From contig NZ_JAFBCV010000022.1 of assembly GCF_016907895.1 (NCBI RefSeq), forward strand, positions 1-38,793: 38,793 nt of DNA, given 5' to 3'. Each line of letters begins with the position of its first letter. Position 1 is the first letter of the stretch. This document shows, piece after piece, positions 26,363-33,702 of this stretch. The stretch is from Shouchella xiaoxiensis (GTDB lineage Bacteria; Bacillota; Bacilli; Bacillales; Bacillaceae_D). The notes beneath the pieces are model-generated. The model was given only the letters and a program-made list of their open reading frames with translations. It was not told the origin of the DNA and searched no databases. Position numbers and translations under genes: made by a program.

Positions 26363-26777
26363 TATTCAAGCTGTAGTTAATCAAGTTACTGATAGGAATT
26401 GTGGGGCAATTGCTACGTTTATTGGTACTGTACGAGAATTAACGAACGGTAAGAAAACAATTCGATTAGAGTACCATGCGTACGAATCAATGGCAATTAA
26501 ACTGTTAAAAAAGATCAGTCAAGAAGTTCAAGATAATTGGCCGGACACGAATGTCGCGATAACGCATCGACTTGGTATGCTTGAAATTAGCGAGGTAGCA
26601 ATCGTCATCGCAATAAGTTCGCCTCATCGAGAAGCGGCATATCAAGCAAATGCTTATGCGATGGAACGAATCAAAGAAATGGTTCCAATATGGAAAAAAG
26701 AACATTGGGATGATGGAAGTAAGTGGATTGGTGATCAGCTAGAACGAGTCGCTTATAAGGAAGGAAAGCCACAATGA
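26334..26777 (+). CDS. moaE: Molybdopterin synthase catalytic subunit MoaE
   Basis: A 147-aa large subunit of molybdopterin synthase that moves sulfur from thiocarboxylated MoaD onto cyclic pyranopterin monophosphate. It has GAIATFIGTVRELTNG, HRLGMLEISEVAIVIAISSPHR, and the substrate-binding PIWKKEHWDDGSKWIG. The ATG lies in the mobB end and the stop overlaps moaD by 4 nt. Confidence 0.97.
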   Translation: MIQLTNDPIDIQAVVNQVTDRNCGAIATFIGTVRELTNGKKTIRLEYHAYESMAIKLLKKISQEVQDNWPDTNVAITHRLGMLEISEVAIVIAISSPHREAAYQANAYAMERIKEMVPIWKKEHWDDGSKWIGDQLERVAYKEGKPQ

Positions 26778-27010
26778 TTACAATTTTACTATTTGCTAGA
26801 ATGGAAGAAGAAGTAGGAAGTTCTAAAATTGAAGCGAATGTAAGTGGTAAAACGATCGCAGACCTTAAGAGCTGGATGCAAGCAACTTACTCGCTAGAAA
26901 AGGAACTGACACAATGCATGACTGCTATAAATGAAGAGTTTGCAACGGACGCGGATGTAATAAAAGAAAATGATGTTGTAGCGTTTATTCCACCTGTTAG
27001 CGGAGGGTGA
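26774..27010 (+). CDS. moaD: Molybdopterin synthase sulfur carrier subunit MoaD
   Basis: A 78-aa ubiquitin-fold sulfur carrier ending in VSGG; the Gly-Gly terminus is adenylylated and thiocarboxylated before sulfur transfer in MoaE. The activating enzyme (MoeB/ThiF type) is not in the window. FIPPVSGG and the 4-nt overlap with moaE leave little doubt. It closes the moeA-mobB-moaE-moaD run. Confidence 0.96.
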   Translation: MITILLFARMEEEVGSSKIEANVSGKTIADLKSWMQATYSLEKELTQCMTAINEEFATDADVIKENDVVAFIPPVSGG

Positions 27011-27016
27011 GGAGTG

Positions 27017-27050
27017 AAGCCCAGTTGAACTTATTCAACTGGGCTTTGTT
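27017..27050. terminator. Terminator between moaD and the formate channel gene
   Basis: AAGCCCAGTTGAA (27017-27029) pairs perfectly with TTCAACTGGGCTT (27034-27046) around CTTA. The U-tract is short (TGTT) on plus; on minus AAGCCC is preceded by no clear T-run, so it acts mainly on plus. Confidence 0.8.
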
Positions 27051-27054
27051 CATC

Positions 27055-27864
27055 TCAACTACTTTTTTTGTCAAACTCTTCATGTTGATATTCTTTTTTC
27101 GTATAACTAATGGCAAGATAAATTCCACCGACAAAAATTGCACCACCAATAATATTACCAATTGTCACTGGAATTAAATTGTGTACAAACCCACTTATGC
27201 TGACTAAATCAGATCCACCGTGCATTAGTGCCATGCCTAATAAGGACATGTTCGCTACGCTATGTTCAAAACCTGCGGCTATAAAGGCAAAAATCAAAAT
27301 AAAAATTAAAAATAATTTAGCTATGTCACCTTCAGCTCTAAGCGATGTCCAGATTGCTAGACAAACAATCCAGTTACATAATATTCCACGGAAGAATAAT
27401 TCTAGTGCTGGTGCATTCATTTTTTCAGCTGCCAGAGTTAGCATGTAGCTATTTGAACCAAGATCAGCAAATATACCGGAAAGAAGGACCAAACAAGAAA
27501 GAGCTAATGCCCCGATTAAATTTCCAATGTAACTCCAACCCCAAATGAGCCAAGTCTGTTTCCACTGCGTTACTTTCGATAAGGAGCTAACCATGAAAAT
27601 CATATTATTGCCAGTGAACAGCTCGGAACCTGCCCATAAGACAAGAGCTAAAGCAACTCCAAACGTTGCACCAGTGATGATTGTTAAAAAAGGTGAATTT
27701 GCTTCATAAAAAGGCTGTCCAACAGAAAATAACACTAATGAACCAATTCCGACATACGCACCAGCTAAAATAGCAGAGAGCAAGTAGCGTAACGACGATT
27801 TTTGCAGGAGTCCGTACTTCTTTTTTGCCTGCGCGTTTAACGTATGTATAGTCTCTTTATACAA
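27055..27864 (-). CDS. Formate/nitrite transporter family channel (FdhC/YrhG-like)
   Basis: A 269-aa FNT-family pentameric channel with six helices. Hallmarks: GSELFTGNN in the first half, AAGFEHSVANM in the second (the pore slit), and NLIPVTIGNIIGGAIFVG. Substrates in the family are formate, nitrite or hydrosulfide; the divergent formate-dehydrogenase gene 175 nt away argues for formate. The start is TTG at 27864, with GGGGGA 6 nt upstream. Direction (import or efflux) cannot be read from sequence. Confidence 0.93.
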   Translation of the reverse strand: MYKETIHTLNAQAKKKYGLLQKSSLRYLLSAILAGAYVGIGSLVLFSVGQPFYEANSPFLTIITGATFGVALALVLWAGSELFTGNNMIFMVSSLSKVTQWKQTWLIWGWSYIGNLIGALALSCLVLLSGIFADLGSNSYMLTLAAEKMNAPALELFFRGILCNWIVCLAIWTSLRAEGDIAKLFLIFILIFAFIAAGFEHSVANMSLLGMALMHGGSDLVSISGFVHNLIPVTIGNIIGGAIFVGGIYLAISYTKKEYQHEEFDKKSS

Positions 27865-28038
27865 ATGACATCCCCCCTAATCTATTACCGAATATACCCA
27901 ATTGCTGCGATACTCAAACGATTATTTCGACTATTCTTAAAAGACGTTTGGCAAATATAAGAAATGGGAAGATTAGAATAAAGTAGATAGTCGATTTAAA
28001 TAGAGAAATGTCAATTGTATCTAAGGGGGCACTATCCA

Positions 28039-30993
28039 TTGACTAAACAATTTGAAATCATGTTAAACGGAAAGCGTCAATTAATTGAAGAAAATTCTGT
28101 GTTAAACGTCTTGAGAAGTGAGGAAGTAGATGTACCAAGTCTCTGTTATCATCCAAGTCTTGGTGCAATTGAAACATGTGATACGTGTATTGTAAAAGTA
28201 AACGGCGAATTTGTGCGATCTTGCTCAACCGAGATAAAGCCGGGTGATGTGGTTGAATCAGTTGGTAGTGATGTTCATGAAGCACAATTAATTGCGATGG
28301 ATCGAATTCTTGGAAATCACGAGCTTTATTGCACCGTTTGTGATTTTAATAATGGCAACTGTGAGATACATAATGCTGTAAAAGAAATGAAAATTACTCA
28401 TCAGGAGACTGAACATACGTCAAAAGAATCAGTTGTACAACGAAACTCGTTTTACCGCTATGACCCTGACCAATGCATACTATGTGGTCGGTGCGTAGAA
28501 GCATGTCAAGATGTGCAGGTGACAGAGACGCTATCCATTGATTGGGGATTAGAACGTCCACGAGTGATATGGGACAAGAACTCACCGATCGATGAATCTT
28601 CCTGCGTAAATTGCGGGCATTGTTCTACAGTTTGCCCATGTAATGCAATGATGGAGGTTGGGATGGAAGGTGAAGCCGGTTTCCTTACTGGGATAAAAGA
28701 TGACTCCATGCGGCCAATGATTAACATCACAAAAAATGTAGAAACTGGTTACCAATCTCTAATGACGGTTTCTGATCTAGAAGCACAGCTAAGAGAGTCA
28801 CGGATTGAAAAAACGAAAACGGTGTGCACCTATTGTGGTGTGGGCTGTGCGTTTGATGTATGGACAAAGGACCGGCAAATATTGAAAATTGAGCCACAAG
28901 CAGAAGCACCTGCCAACGGTATTTCTACATGTGTAAAAGGGAAGTTTGGTTGGGATTTTGTAAACAGTGAAGAACGATTAACAAAACCGCTTATCCGTGA
29001 CGGTGATGGATTTCGTGAGGCGGAATGGGAAGAAGCCCTTGATTTGATTGCGAAGAAATTTAAACTAATGAAGAAACAAAAAGGTGCGGATGCACTTGCT
29101 TTTATTTCATCTTCTAAATGTACAAATGAAGAGTCCTATGTGATGCAAAAATTAGCCAGAGCAGTGGTTGGAACGAACAATGTTGATAATTGCTCGCGCT
29201 ACTGTCAGTCACCTGCAACGATGGGGTTATGGCGAACAGTAGGTTATGGCGGTGATTCTGGAGGAATCGATGACATTGCGAAAGCAGAGTTAATCATTTC
29301 AATCGGTTCAAACACAGTAGAGTCCCACCCTGTATTAGCTACGCGTGTAAAGCGTGCTCAAAAACTTCATGGCCAAAAAATTATTGTTGCCGATATTAGA
29401 AGACATGAGTTAGCTGAACGGGCAAATCAATTTGTTCAGCCTGCCCCAGGAAGCGATTTAGTTTGGTTATCTGCTGTTACGAAATACATTGTTGACCAGG
29501 GGTGGCAGGATCAAGCATTCCTAGATCAACACGTAACGGATGTAGAAGAATTCATGGCAAGTTTGGACAAATATAGCCTTGATTACGCTTCTGAAGTGAC
29601 GAATCTTTCAAAAGAAGAACTAATTCAAATTGCTACATCCATTCATGAAGCAAAAACGACTTCTGTGCTATGGGCGATGGGTGTAACGCAGCACGGTGGT
29701 GGAAGTGATACCAGCACAGCGATTTCCAATCTACTTTTAGTAACTGGAAACTATATGAAGCCAGGTGCTGGCTCTTACCCATTACGTGGCCATAATAATG
29801 TACAAGGTGCGAGCGATTTTGGCAGCATGCCTGACCGTTTTCCTGGGTATCAATATGTCACGGATGATGAAGTTAGAGCTAAATTTGAAAAAGGTTGGAA
29901 TGTGCAGTTGCCAGCTGAACCAGGGTTAAACAATCATGAAATGGTTGATGCCATACATGATGGAAATTTAAACGTTCTCTATCTAAAAGGTGAGGATATG
30001 GGAATCGTTGATGCAAATGCAAACTATGTACAAAGTGCATTTGAAAAACTAGATTTCTTTGTTGTACAAGATCTATTTCTCACAAAAACCGCTCAATTTG
30101 CTGATGTAGTTTTGCCAGCAAGCCCAAGCCTTGAGAAGGAAGGAACCTTTACAAATACTGAACGTCGTTTTCAACGACTGTACCAAGTGTTGGAGCCATT
30201 AGGAGATTCGAAACCTGATTGGAAAATCATTCAAGAGATTGCGAATCGCTTAGATGGAAACTGGAGCTATACTCATCCTAGTGAAATCATGGCTGAAGCT
30301 GCATCATTAACACCTCTGTTTGCTGGCGTAACATATGAGCGATTAGAAGGCTATAACAGTCTCCAGTGGCCTGTGAAAGAAGACGGGACAGATACGCCAT
30401 TACTGTTTACAGACGGATTTGCTCTTCCCGGTGGGAAAGCTCGCTTATGGCCAGTAGAATGGACAAAACCACTCCAGTTTGAAGAGGAATATGACATTCA
30501 TGTAAACAATGGGCGGTTGCTTGAACACTTCCATGAAGGAAACATGACGTATCGTTCTGAAGCTATTACGAAAAAAACACCTAGAGAGTTTTTGGAAGTG
30601 TCGCCTGAGTTAGCAAAAGAACGAGGAATTGAGAATGGTACAAAAGTTCGATTAACATCACCATATGGTCAAGTTAACGTCCGTTGTCTCGTGACTGATC
30701 GAGTTAAAAACAAAGAAGTTTATTTGCCGATGAACACAAGTGGAGAAGGAGCGATTAATTATCTGACGAGTTCTCATTCGGATAAAGATACCGACACACC
30801 GGCTTACAAAGAAATTTCAGCGAAGATGGAAATTCTTGAAGCTAAAGGTGAAAATCCGCTTCCTCGAATTAACCACCGTAACGGAAACCCTCAACCACAA
30901 ATGGGGGTAAGAATAGAAGATAAATGGGCAAGAGCAGACTATACGTTCCCTGGCGATTTAGTAAAAGAAAGGAGAGCGGCAAAAAATGGCTAA
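28039..30993 (+). CDS. fdhF: Molybdopterin formate dehydrogenase alpha subunit-like protein
   Basis: A 984-aa cytosolic bis-MGD oxidoreductase with an iron-sulfur relay. In order: [2Fe-2S] plug (Cys36, 47, 50, 62), His-Cys [4Fe-4S] (His94, Cys98, 101, 108), two ferredoxin clusters (Cys146-149-152-156 and Cys189-192-195-199), then the [4Fe-4S] of the molybdenum domain (Cys263, 266, 270, 298). The probable Mo ligand is Cys389 in SRYCQSP, not selenocysteine. The following residue is Gln390 where canonical formate dehydrogenases have His; as far as I recall this is shared by the Bacillus/Staphylococcus group (YrhE/YjgC type), so formate as substrate is likely but not proven. The start TTG at 28039 follows AAGGGGGC by 8 nt; an upstream in-frame TTG at 28015 lacks a site. 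Operon with DUF1641 and fdhD. Confidence 0.92.
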   Translation: MTKQFEIMLNGKRQLIEENSVLNVLRSEEVDVPSLCYHPSLGAIETCDTCIVKVNGEFVRSCSTEIKPGDVVESVGSDVHEAQLIAMDRILGNHELYCTVCDFNNGNCEIHNAVKEMKITHQETEHTSKESVVQRNSFYRYDPDQCILCGRCVEACQDVQVTETLSIDWGLERPRVIWDKNSPIDESSCVNCGHCSTVCPCNAMMEVGMEGEAGFLTGIKDDSMRPMINITKNVETGYQSLMTVSDLEAQLRESRIEKTKTVCTYCGVGCAFDVWTKDRQILKIEPQAEAPANGISTCVKGKFGWDFVNSEERLTKPLIRDGDGFREAEWEEALDLIAKKFKLMKKQKGADALAFISSSKCTNEESYVMQKLARAVVGTNNVDNCSRYCQSPATMGLWRTVGYGGDSGGIDDIAKAELIISIGSNTVESHPVLATRVKRAQKLHGQKIIVADIRRHELAERANQFVQPAPGSDLVWLSAVTKYIVDQGWQDQAFLDQHVTDVEEFMASLDKYSLDYASEVTNLSKEELIQIATSIHEAKTTSVLWAMGVTQHGGGSDTSTAISNLLLVTGNYMKPGAGSYPLRGHNNVQGASDFGSMPDRFPGYQYVTDDEVRAKFEKGWNVQLPAEPGLNNHEMVDAIHDGNLNVLYLKGEDMGIVDANANYVQSAFEKLDFFVVQDLFLTKTAQFADVVLPASPSLEKEGTFTNTERRFQRLYQVLEPLGDSKPDWKIIQEIANRLDGNWSYTHPSEIMAEAASLTPLFAGVTYERLEGYNSLQWPVKEDGTDTPLLFTDGFALPGGKARLWPVEWTKPLQFEEEYDIHVNNGRLLEHFHEGNMTYRSEAITKKTPREFLEVSPELAKERGIENGTKVRLTSPYGQVNVRCLVTDRVKNKEVYLPMNTSGEGAINYLTSSHSDKDTDTPAYKEISAKMEILEAKGENPLPRINHRNGNPQPQMGVRIEDKWARADYTFPGDLVKERRAAKNG

Positions 30994-31642
30994 AGCAACA
31001 ACGGTTATAAAGAAGATGCCTGTTGATCCAAACAAGATACGTGAGAAAGATCTAAAAATGATTGAGGATGCCTTAATTGACAATAAGGACGTTATTATAA
31101 ATGTTCTGTCTCTTTTACAAAAAGCGAATAAGACAGAAGCGTTTAATATGGCTCATTCCGCATTTGATCAAAGTGAACCTTTAATGAATCAGCTTGTTAA
31201 GACATTAGATGATCCTCACATTACCCAAGCTTTAAAAAATGTTTTGGTCATTAGTCAGGCGCTTGGTTCAATAAAGTTGGCTGATTTAGAACCGATGTTA
31301 TTTAAACTCAATTCAGCATTACATCAAGTTGCTGAATATGAACATGGCCAAACGAGTGGTGGTTATACATCTTTATTGCGTTCAGTAAGAGATCCAGAAA
31401 CGATTGAGGGCTTAAACACAATGATGGCATTCGTGAAGGGCTTCGGTATGGACCAATCGAACCGAGAAGAAAACCAGTCGCAATTTGAGCGTTCGACTTT
31501 AGCGGGAGTCGATTATCAAGAAACGACGAGAGTGAAGTGTAAACACAATCACCCAGCACAGCCTCACACGAAGTGGTACGTGGTCGCGGCTGGAGCATTG
31601 GCATTTGCATTGCCGCTAATTTTGAATCGGAAATCCTCATGA
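30986..31642 (+). CDS. DUF1641 protein, formate dehydrogenase partner (YrhD/YjgD-like)
   Basis: A 218-aa protein with the DUF1641 domain in the middle (about residues 100-150: LGSIKLADLEPMLFKLN...GYTSLLRSVRDPETIEGLNTMMAFVKGFG). The N-terminal part is helical. After a linker rich in Gln/Glu, one C-terminal hydrophobic helix (WYVVAAGALAFALPLIL, about 196-212) could anchor it to the membrane. Genes of this domain accompany Bacillus formate dehydrogenases; one may infer an accessory or electron-transfer-linked subunit, but the mechanism is not established. It overlaps the dehydrogenase by 8 nt and fdhD by 4 nt. Confidence 0.85.
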   Translation: MAKATTVIKKMPVDPNKIREKDLKMIEDALIDNKDVIINVLSLLQKANKTEAFNMAHSAFDQSEPLMNQLVKTLDDPHITQALKNVLVISQALGSIKLADLEPMLFKLNSALHQVAEYEHGQTSGGYTSLLRSVRDPETIEGLNTMMAFVKGFGMDQSNREENQSQFERSTLAGVDYQETTRVKCKHNHPAQPHTKWYVVAAGALAFALPLILNRKSS

Positions 31643-32451
31643 GTAGTAGTGAGGGCAAGGTATACGGTAAAAGAGAAGTGACCAAATATGCAGATGGTGA
31701 GCAGAAGACGTTTAGTGATACAGTCGCTGTTGAAGTGCCAATTACGATCAAAGTGAATGGCGAAGAATTCGTCACAGTGGTATGTTCCCCAGCGTATATT
31801 GAAGACATGGTTGTTGGTTATCTTGCATCAGAAGGCGTCATTGATTCATTTAGGATGGTGCAATCAATTAGATATGACCAAACAAACGGGTATGTACATG
31901 TCAGTTTATCAAGAGAGTTGAGCCAATTACATCAACTGCTACAAGGAAAGCGGTACATTACCTCGTGCTGCGGTATGAGCAGACAAGGTTTTATCTTTGC
32001 GTCTGATTCAAAAACAACAAAAACAATGAAGAGTCGAAATGTCCATCTAACGGATCAAGAGTGTTTTAAATTGATGAATGAGCTACAGTCTGAAGCACAT
32101 GTGTTTAAACAAACAGGTGGGGTTCACAATGCTGCTCTTGCAACGAAAGATGGAATTGTCCTGATGCGGATGGATATCGGCAGACATAATGCTCTTGATA
32201 AGCTCTATGGTTATTGTTTACGAAATGGCATCTCTTTAACGGATAAAGTCATGCTGTTTAGTGGAAGATTATCTTCGGAGATTTTGTTAAAGGTCGCGAA
32301 AATTGGCTGTGAAATCGTTTTATCAAAATCTGCTCCTACTGATCGTGCGTTAATGATTGCCGAAGAGCTTGAAATAACAGCCGTTGGTTTTATTAGAGCA
32401 CAGTCAATGAACGTGTACACATGTTCTGAAAGAATCTATCAAAAAAGCTAA
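31639..32451 (+). CDS. fdhD: Formate dehydrogenase accessory sulfurtransferase FdhD
   Basis: A 270-aa FdhD, which passes sulfur from a cysteine desulfurase to the bis-MGD cofactor to form the terminal sulfido ligand needed by formate dehydrogenases. The sulfur-relay loop reads ITSCCGMSRQG with adjacent Cys110-Cys111, in place of the Cys-x-x-Cys of the E. coli protein. VFKQTGGVHNAALA, DIGRHNALDKLYG and SEILLKVAKIGCEIVLSKSAPTD are conserved family parts. The start ATG at 31639 overlaps the DUF1641 stop (ATGA); the frame is open upstream but only this start fits the family. It ends at a 15-bp terminator. Confidence 0.94.
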   Translation: MSSSEGKVYGKREVTKYADGEQKTFSDTVAVEVPITIKVNGEEFVTVVCSPAYIEDMVVGYLASEGVIDSFRMVQSIRYDQTNGYVHVSLSRELSQLHQLLQGKRYITSCCGMSRQGFIFASDSKTTKTMKSRNVHLTDQECFKLMNELQSEAHVFKQTGGVHNAALATKDGIVLMRMDIGRHNALDKLYGYCLRNGISLTDKVMLFSGRLSSEILLKVAKIGCEIVLSKSAPTDRALMIAEELEITAVGFIRAQSMNVYTCSERIYQKS

Positions 32452-32475
32452 AAGTTCCTCACTTTTAGCTTTTTT
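32441..32475. terminator. Bidirectional terminator after fdhD
   Basis: AAAAAAGCTAAAAGT (32441-32455) pairs perfectly with ACTTTTAGCTTTTTT (32461-32475) around TCCTC. It ends fdhD on plus and the ferritin-like gene on minus. Confidence 0.92.
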
Positions 32476-33037
32476 GAGCACTTGTTTGATCTGCATAGAT
32501 GGTCAAATAAGACAAAATCCAGGTTGCGTATCTTTGTTGATCTCGAGCAAGTGATGTATAAATATCGCGCAAGCGTGGAGATGGAGTATATCGAGCTGCT
32601 TCCTCAAGCAATCCGGCTCCTATCTGTTCTTGCTCAAACGCTTTTTTTAGTGCGGGTATATAATCATTTCGATTTAACTGGGCCTCGACAATCGTAGGTT
32701 CTTTTCCAGTGTGAGATTTATAATAGTAAAGCATCGTTTGATAGTGTTTTTTTTCATCTTCAATCATGTTTCGAATAATGGAAGCTAGGTGCTCATTAGG
32801 CATTTTTTCGAGCAAGAACTGGTAATCTGTAACCGATTGAAAGGAAAATTGCATAAATTGTTGTAGTTCAGCTAATTGTTCCGTTGTGAGTGATTGAGAT
32901 TGACGTGGCTGTTGCTCTTTTCCACCTGTTTGTATAGGTGAGTGTGATTGAGGGTGATTTAATTGTGGTCTTTGTTGCTGGGAAGCGTCAGGTGATTGTT
33001 GACTAAACGTAGGTGCTGTGCGTTTTTTAAACAGCAT
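32465..33037 (-). CDS. Ferritin-like/rubrerythrin-fold protein, function unknown
   Basis: A 190-aa protein with a Gln/Pro-rich N-terminal region (about 1-50) followed by a predicted four-helix bundle. EDEKKH with MLYYYKSHTG resembles the Glu-x-x-His helix of rubrerythrin-type di-iron proteins, and FEQEQIGAGLLEEAARY supplies more acidic residues. Helix 1 (SVTDYQFLLEKM) and the last helix (LARDQQRYATW) lack obvious Glu/His ligands, so metal binding may be partial or lost. I set the ATG at 33037 because GGAGGG lies about 5 nt upstream; an upstream ATG at 33064 has no ribosome-binding site. Similar proteins of Bacillus are sometimes spore-associated, which is not shown here. Confidence 0.75.
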   Translation of the reverse strand: MLFKKRTAPTFSQQSPDASQQQRPQLNHPQSHSPIQTGGKEQQPRQSQSLTTEQLAELQQFMQFSFQSVTDYQFLLEKMPNEHLASIIRNMIEDEKKHYQTMLYYYKSHTGKEPTIVEAQLNRNDYIPALKKAFEQEQIGAGLLEEAARYTPSPRLRDIYTSLARDQQRYATWILSYLTIYADQTSAQKS

Positions 33038-33104
33038 ACAATCCCTCCTTACGTTGTCATTCACCTAATACTATGTGTACATAGAACAAACTATGCGTTA
33101 AACA

Positions 33105-33139
33105 CAAAAAAATAACCGGCTCTGTCTGAGCAGGTTATT
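33105..33139 (-). terminator. Terminator of the 57-aa gene
   Basis: On the minus strand AATAACCTGCTC (33139-33128) pairs with GAGCCGGTTATT (33122-33111), one mismatch, followed by a T-run to 33105. Confidence 0.8.
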
Positions 33140-33308
33140 CTTGATCTTTTGGTTTTCTAGAGTAAAAGCTTGCCATCGTTCCAATTAAGATCCCAATAAT
33201 GATTCCAATTGGGATACTATCAAATACGATGCTCGCTCCAATACCAATTAATAAACCAAATAGCATACCAAGACGTTCATTTGGTGGATTTTTAGTTGAT
33301 TTAGACAT
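33135..33308 (-). CDS. Small membrane protein, 57 aa, unknown
   Basis: The minus-strand ATG at 33308 follows GGAGGTCTAAG, a strong ribosome-binding site. The 57-aa product starts MSKSTKNPPNERLG, with a polar N-terminus followed by two glycine/isoleucine-rich hydrophobic segments (about 14-29 and 32-48) and a charged tail RKPKDQE. The stop lies at the base of its own terminator. Family unknown to me; it looks like a small two-helix or hairpin membrane peptide. Confidence 0.7.
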   Translation of the reverse strand: MSKSTKNPPNERLGMLFGLLIGIGASIVFDSIPIGIIIGILIGTMASFYSRKPKDQE

Positions 33309-33401
33309 CTTAGACCTCCGTCAGCATTAACACTAATTGTATTTTAGCGAACTGAATGGCATTGGTCAAAAATGATAGACACCAGGCTCAGGAAAGAAGA
33401 A

Positions 33402-33566
33402 TTAGTTTTGTGCTTTTCGAGGTCTGAAAAGAAGTGAGAGGACTGATCCGACAATTAGAAGAATAAAGGTTGAACTAGCAACTATACTTTCTGGAACGCC
33501 TAAAACAAGAAGTGTGACACCAATTAGCAATAAAAGAGCGACATAACTTATAAATATGAGCTTCAT
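33402..33566 (-). CDS. Small membrane protein, 54 aa, unknown
   Basis: The minus-strand ATG at 33566 follows AGGAGGTGTTTT. The 54-aa product begins MKLIFISYVALLLLIG, has two hydrophobic helices (about 3-23 and 30-47) around the turn VPESIVASS, and ends with the basic FRPRKAQN. It precedes the 57-aa gene on the same strand by 93 nt and could be co-transcribed with it. I do not recognise a family. Confidence 0.65.
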   Translation of the reverse strand: MKLIFISYVALLLLIGVTLLVLGVPESIVASSTFILLIVGSVLSLLFRPRKAQN

Positions 33567-33665
33567 AAAACACCTCCTTGATAATATTCTTAATCCTATG
33601 AAAATTAAACATTTTTCAATTGTAAATAGGTTTAAATTCTATAGTAACATGTCTGTAATAACTAT

Positions 33666-33702
33666 GCAAGAAGAAGATTCAAGTATTGAATCTTCTTCTT
33701 GC
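33666..33702 (-). terminator. 17-bp perfect hairpin overlapping the yfhO-like stop codon
   Basis: GCAAGAAGAAGATTCAA (33666-33682) and TTGAATCTTCTTCTTGC (33686-33702) form a perfect 17-bp stem with a 3-nt loop. It contains the last codons and the stop (33679-33681) of the YfhO-like gene. No U-tract follows on the minus strand, so it may be a weak terminator, an RNase barrier or something else. Confidence 0.5.

Noticed and set aside
28039-30993. Selenocysteine in the formate dehydrogenase
   Set aside because: The frame has no internal TGA; the ligand position is an ordinary Cys codon.
33360-33400. Possible further small gene or terminator after the 54-aa gene
   Set aside because: No stable hairpin and no start codon with a ribosome-binding site.
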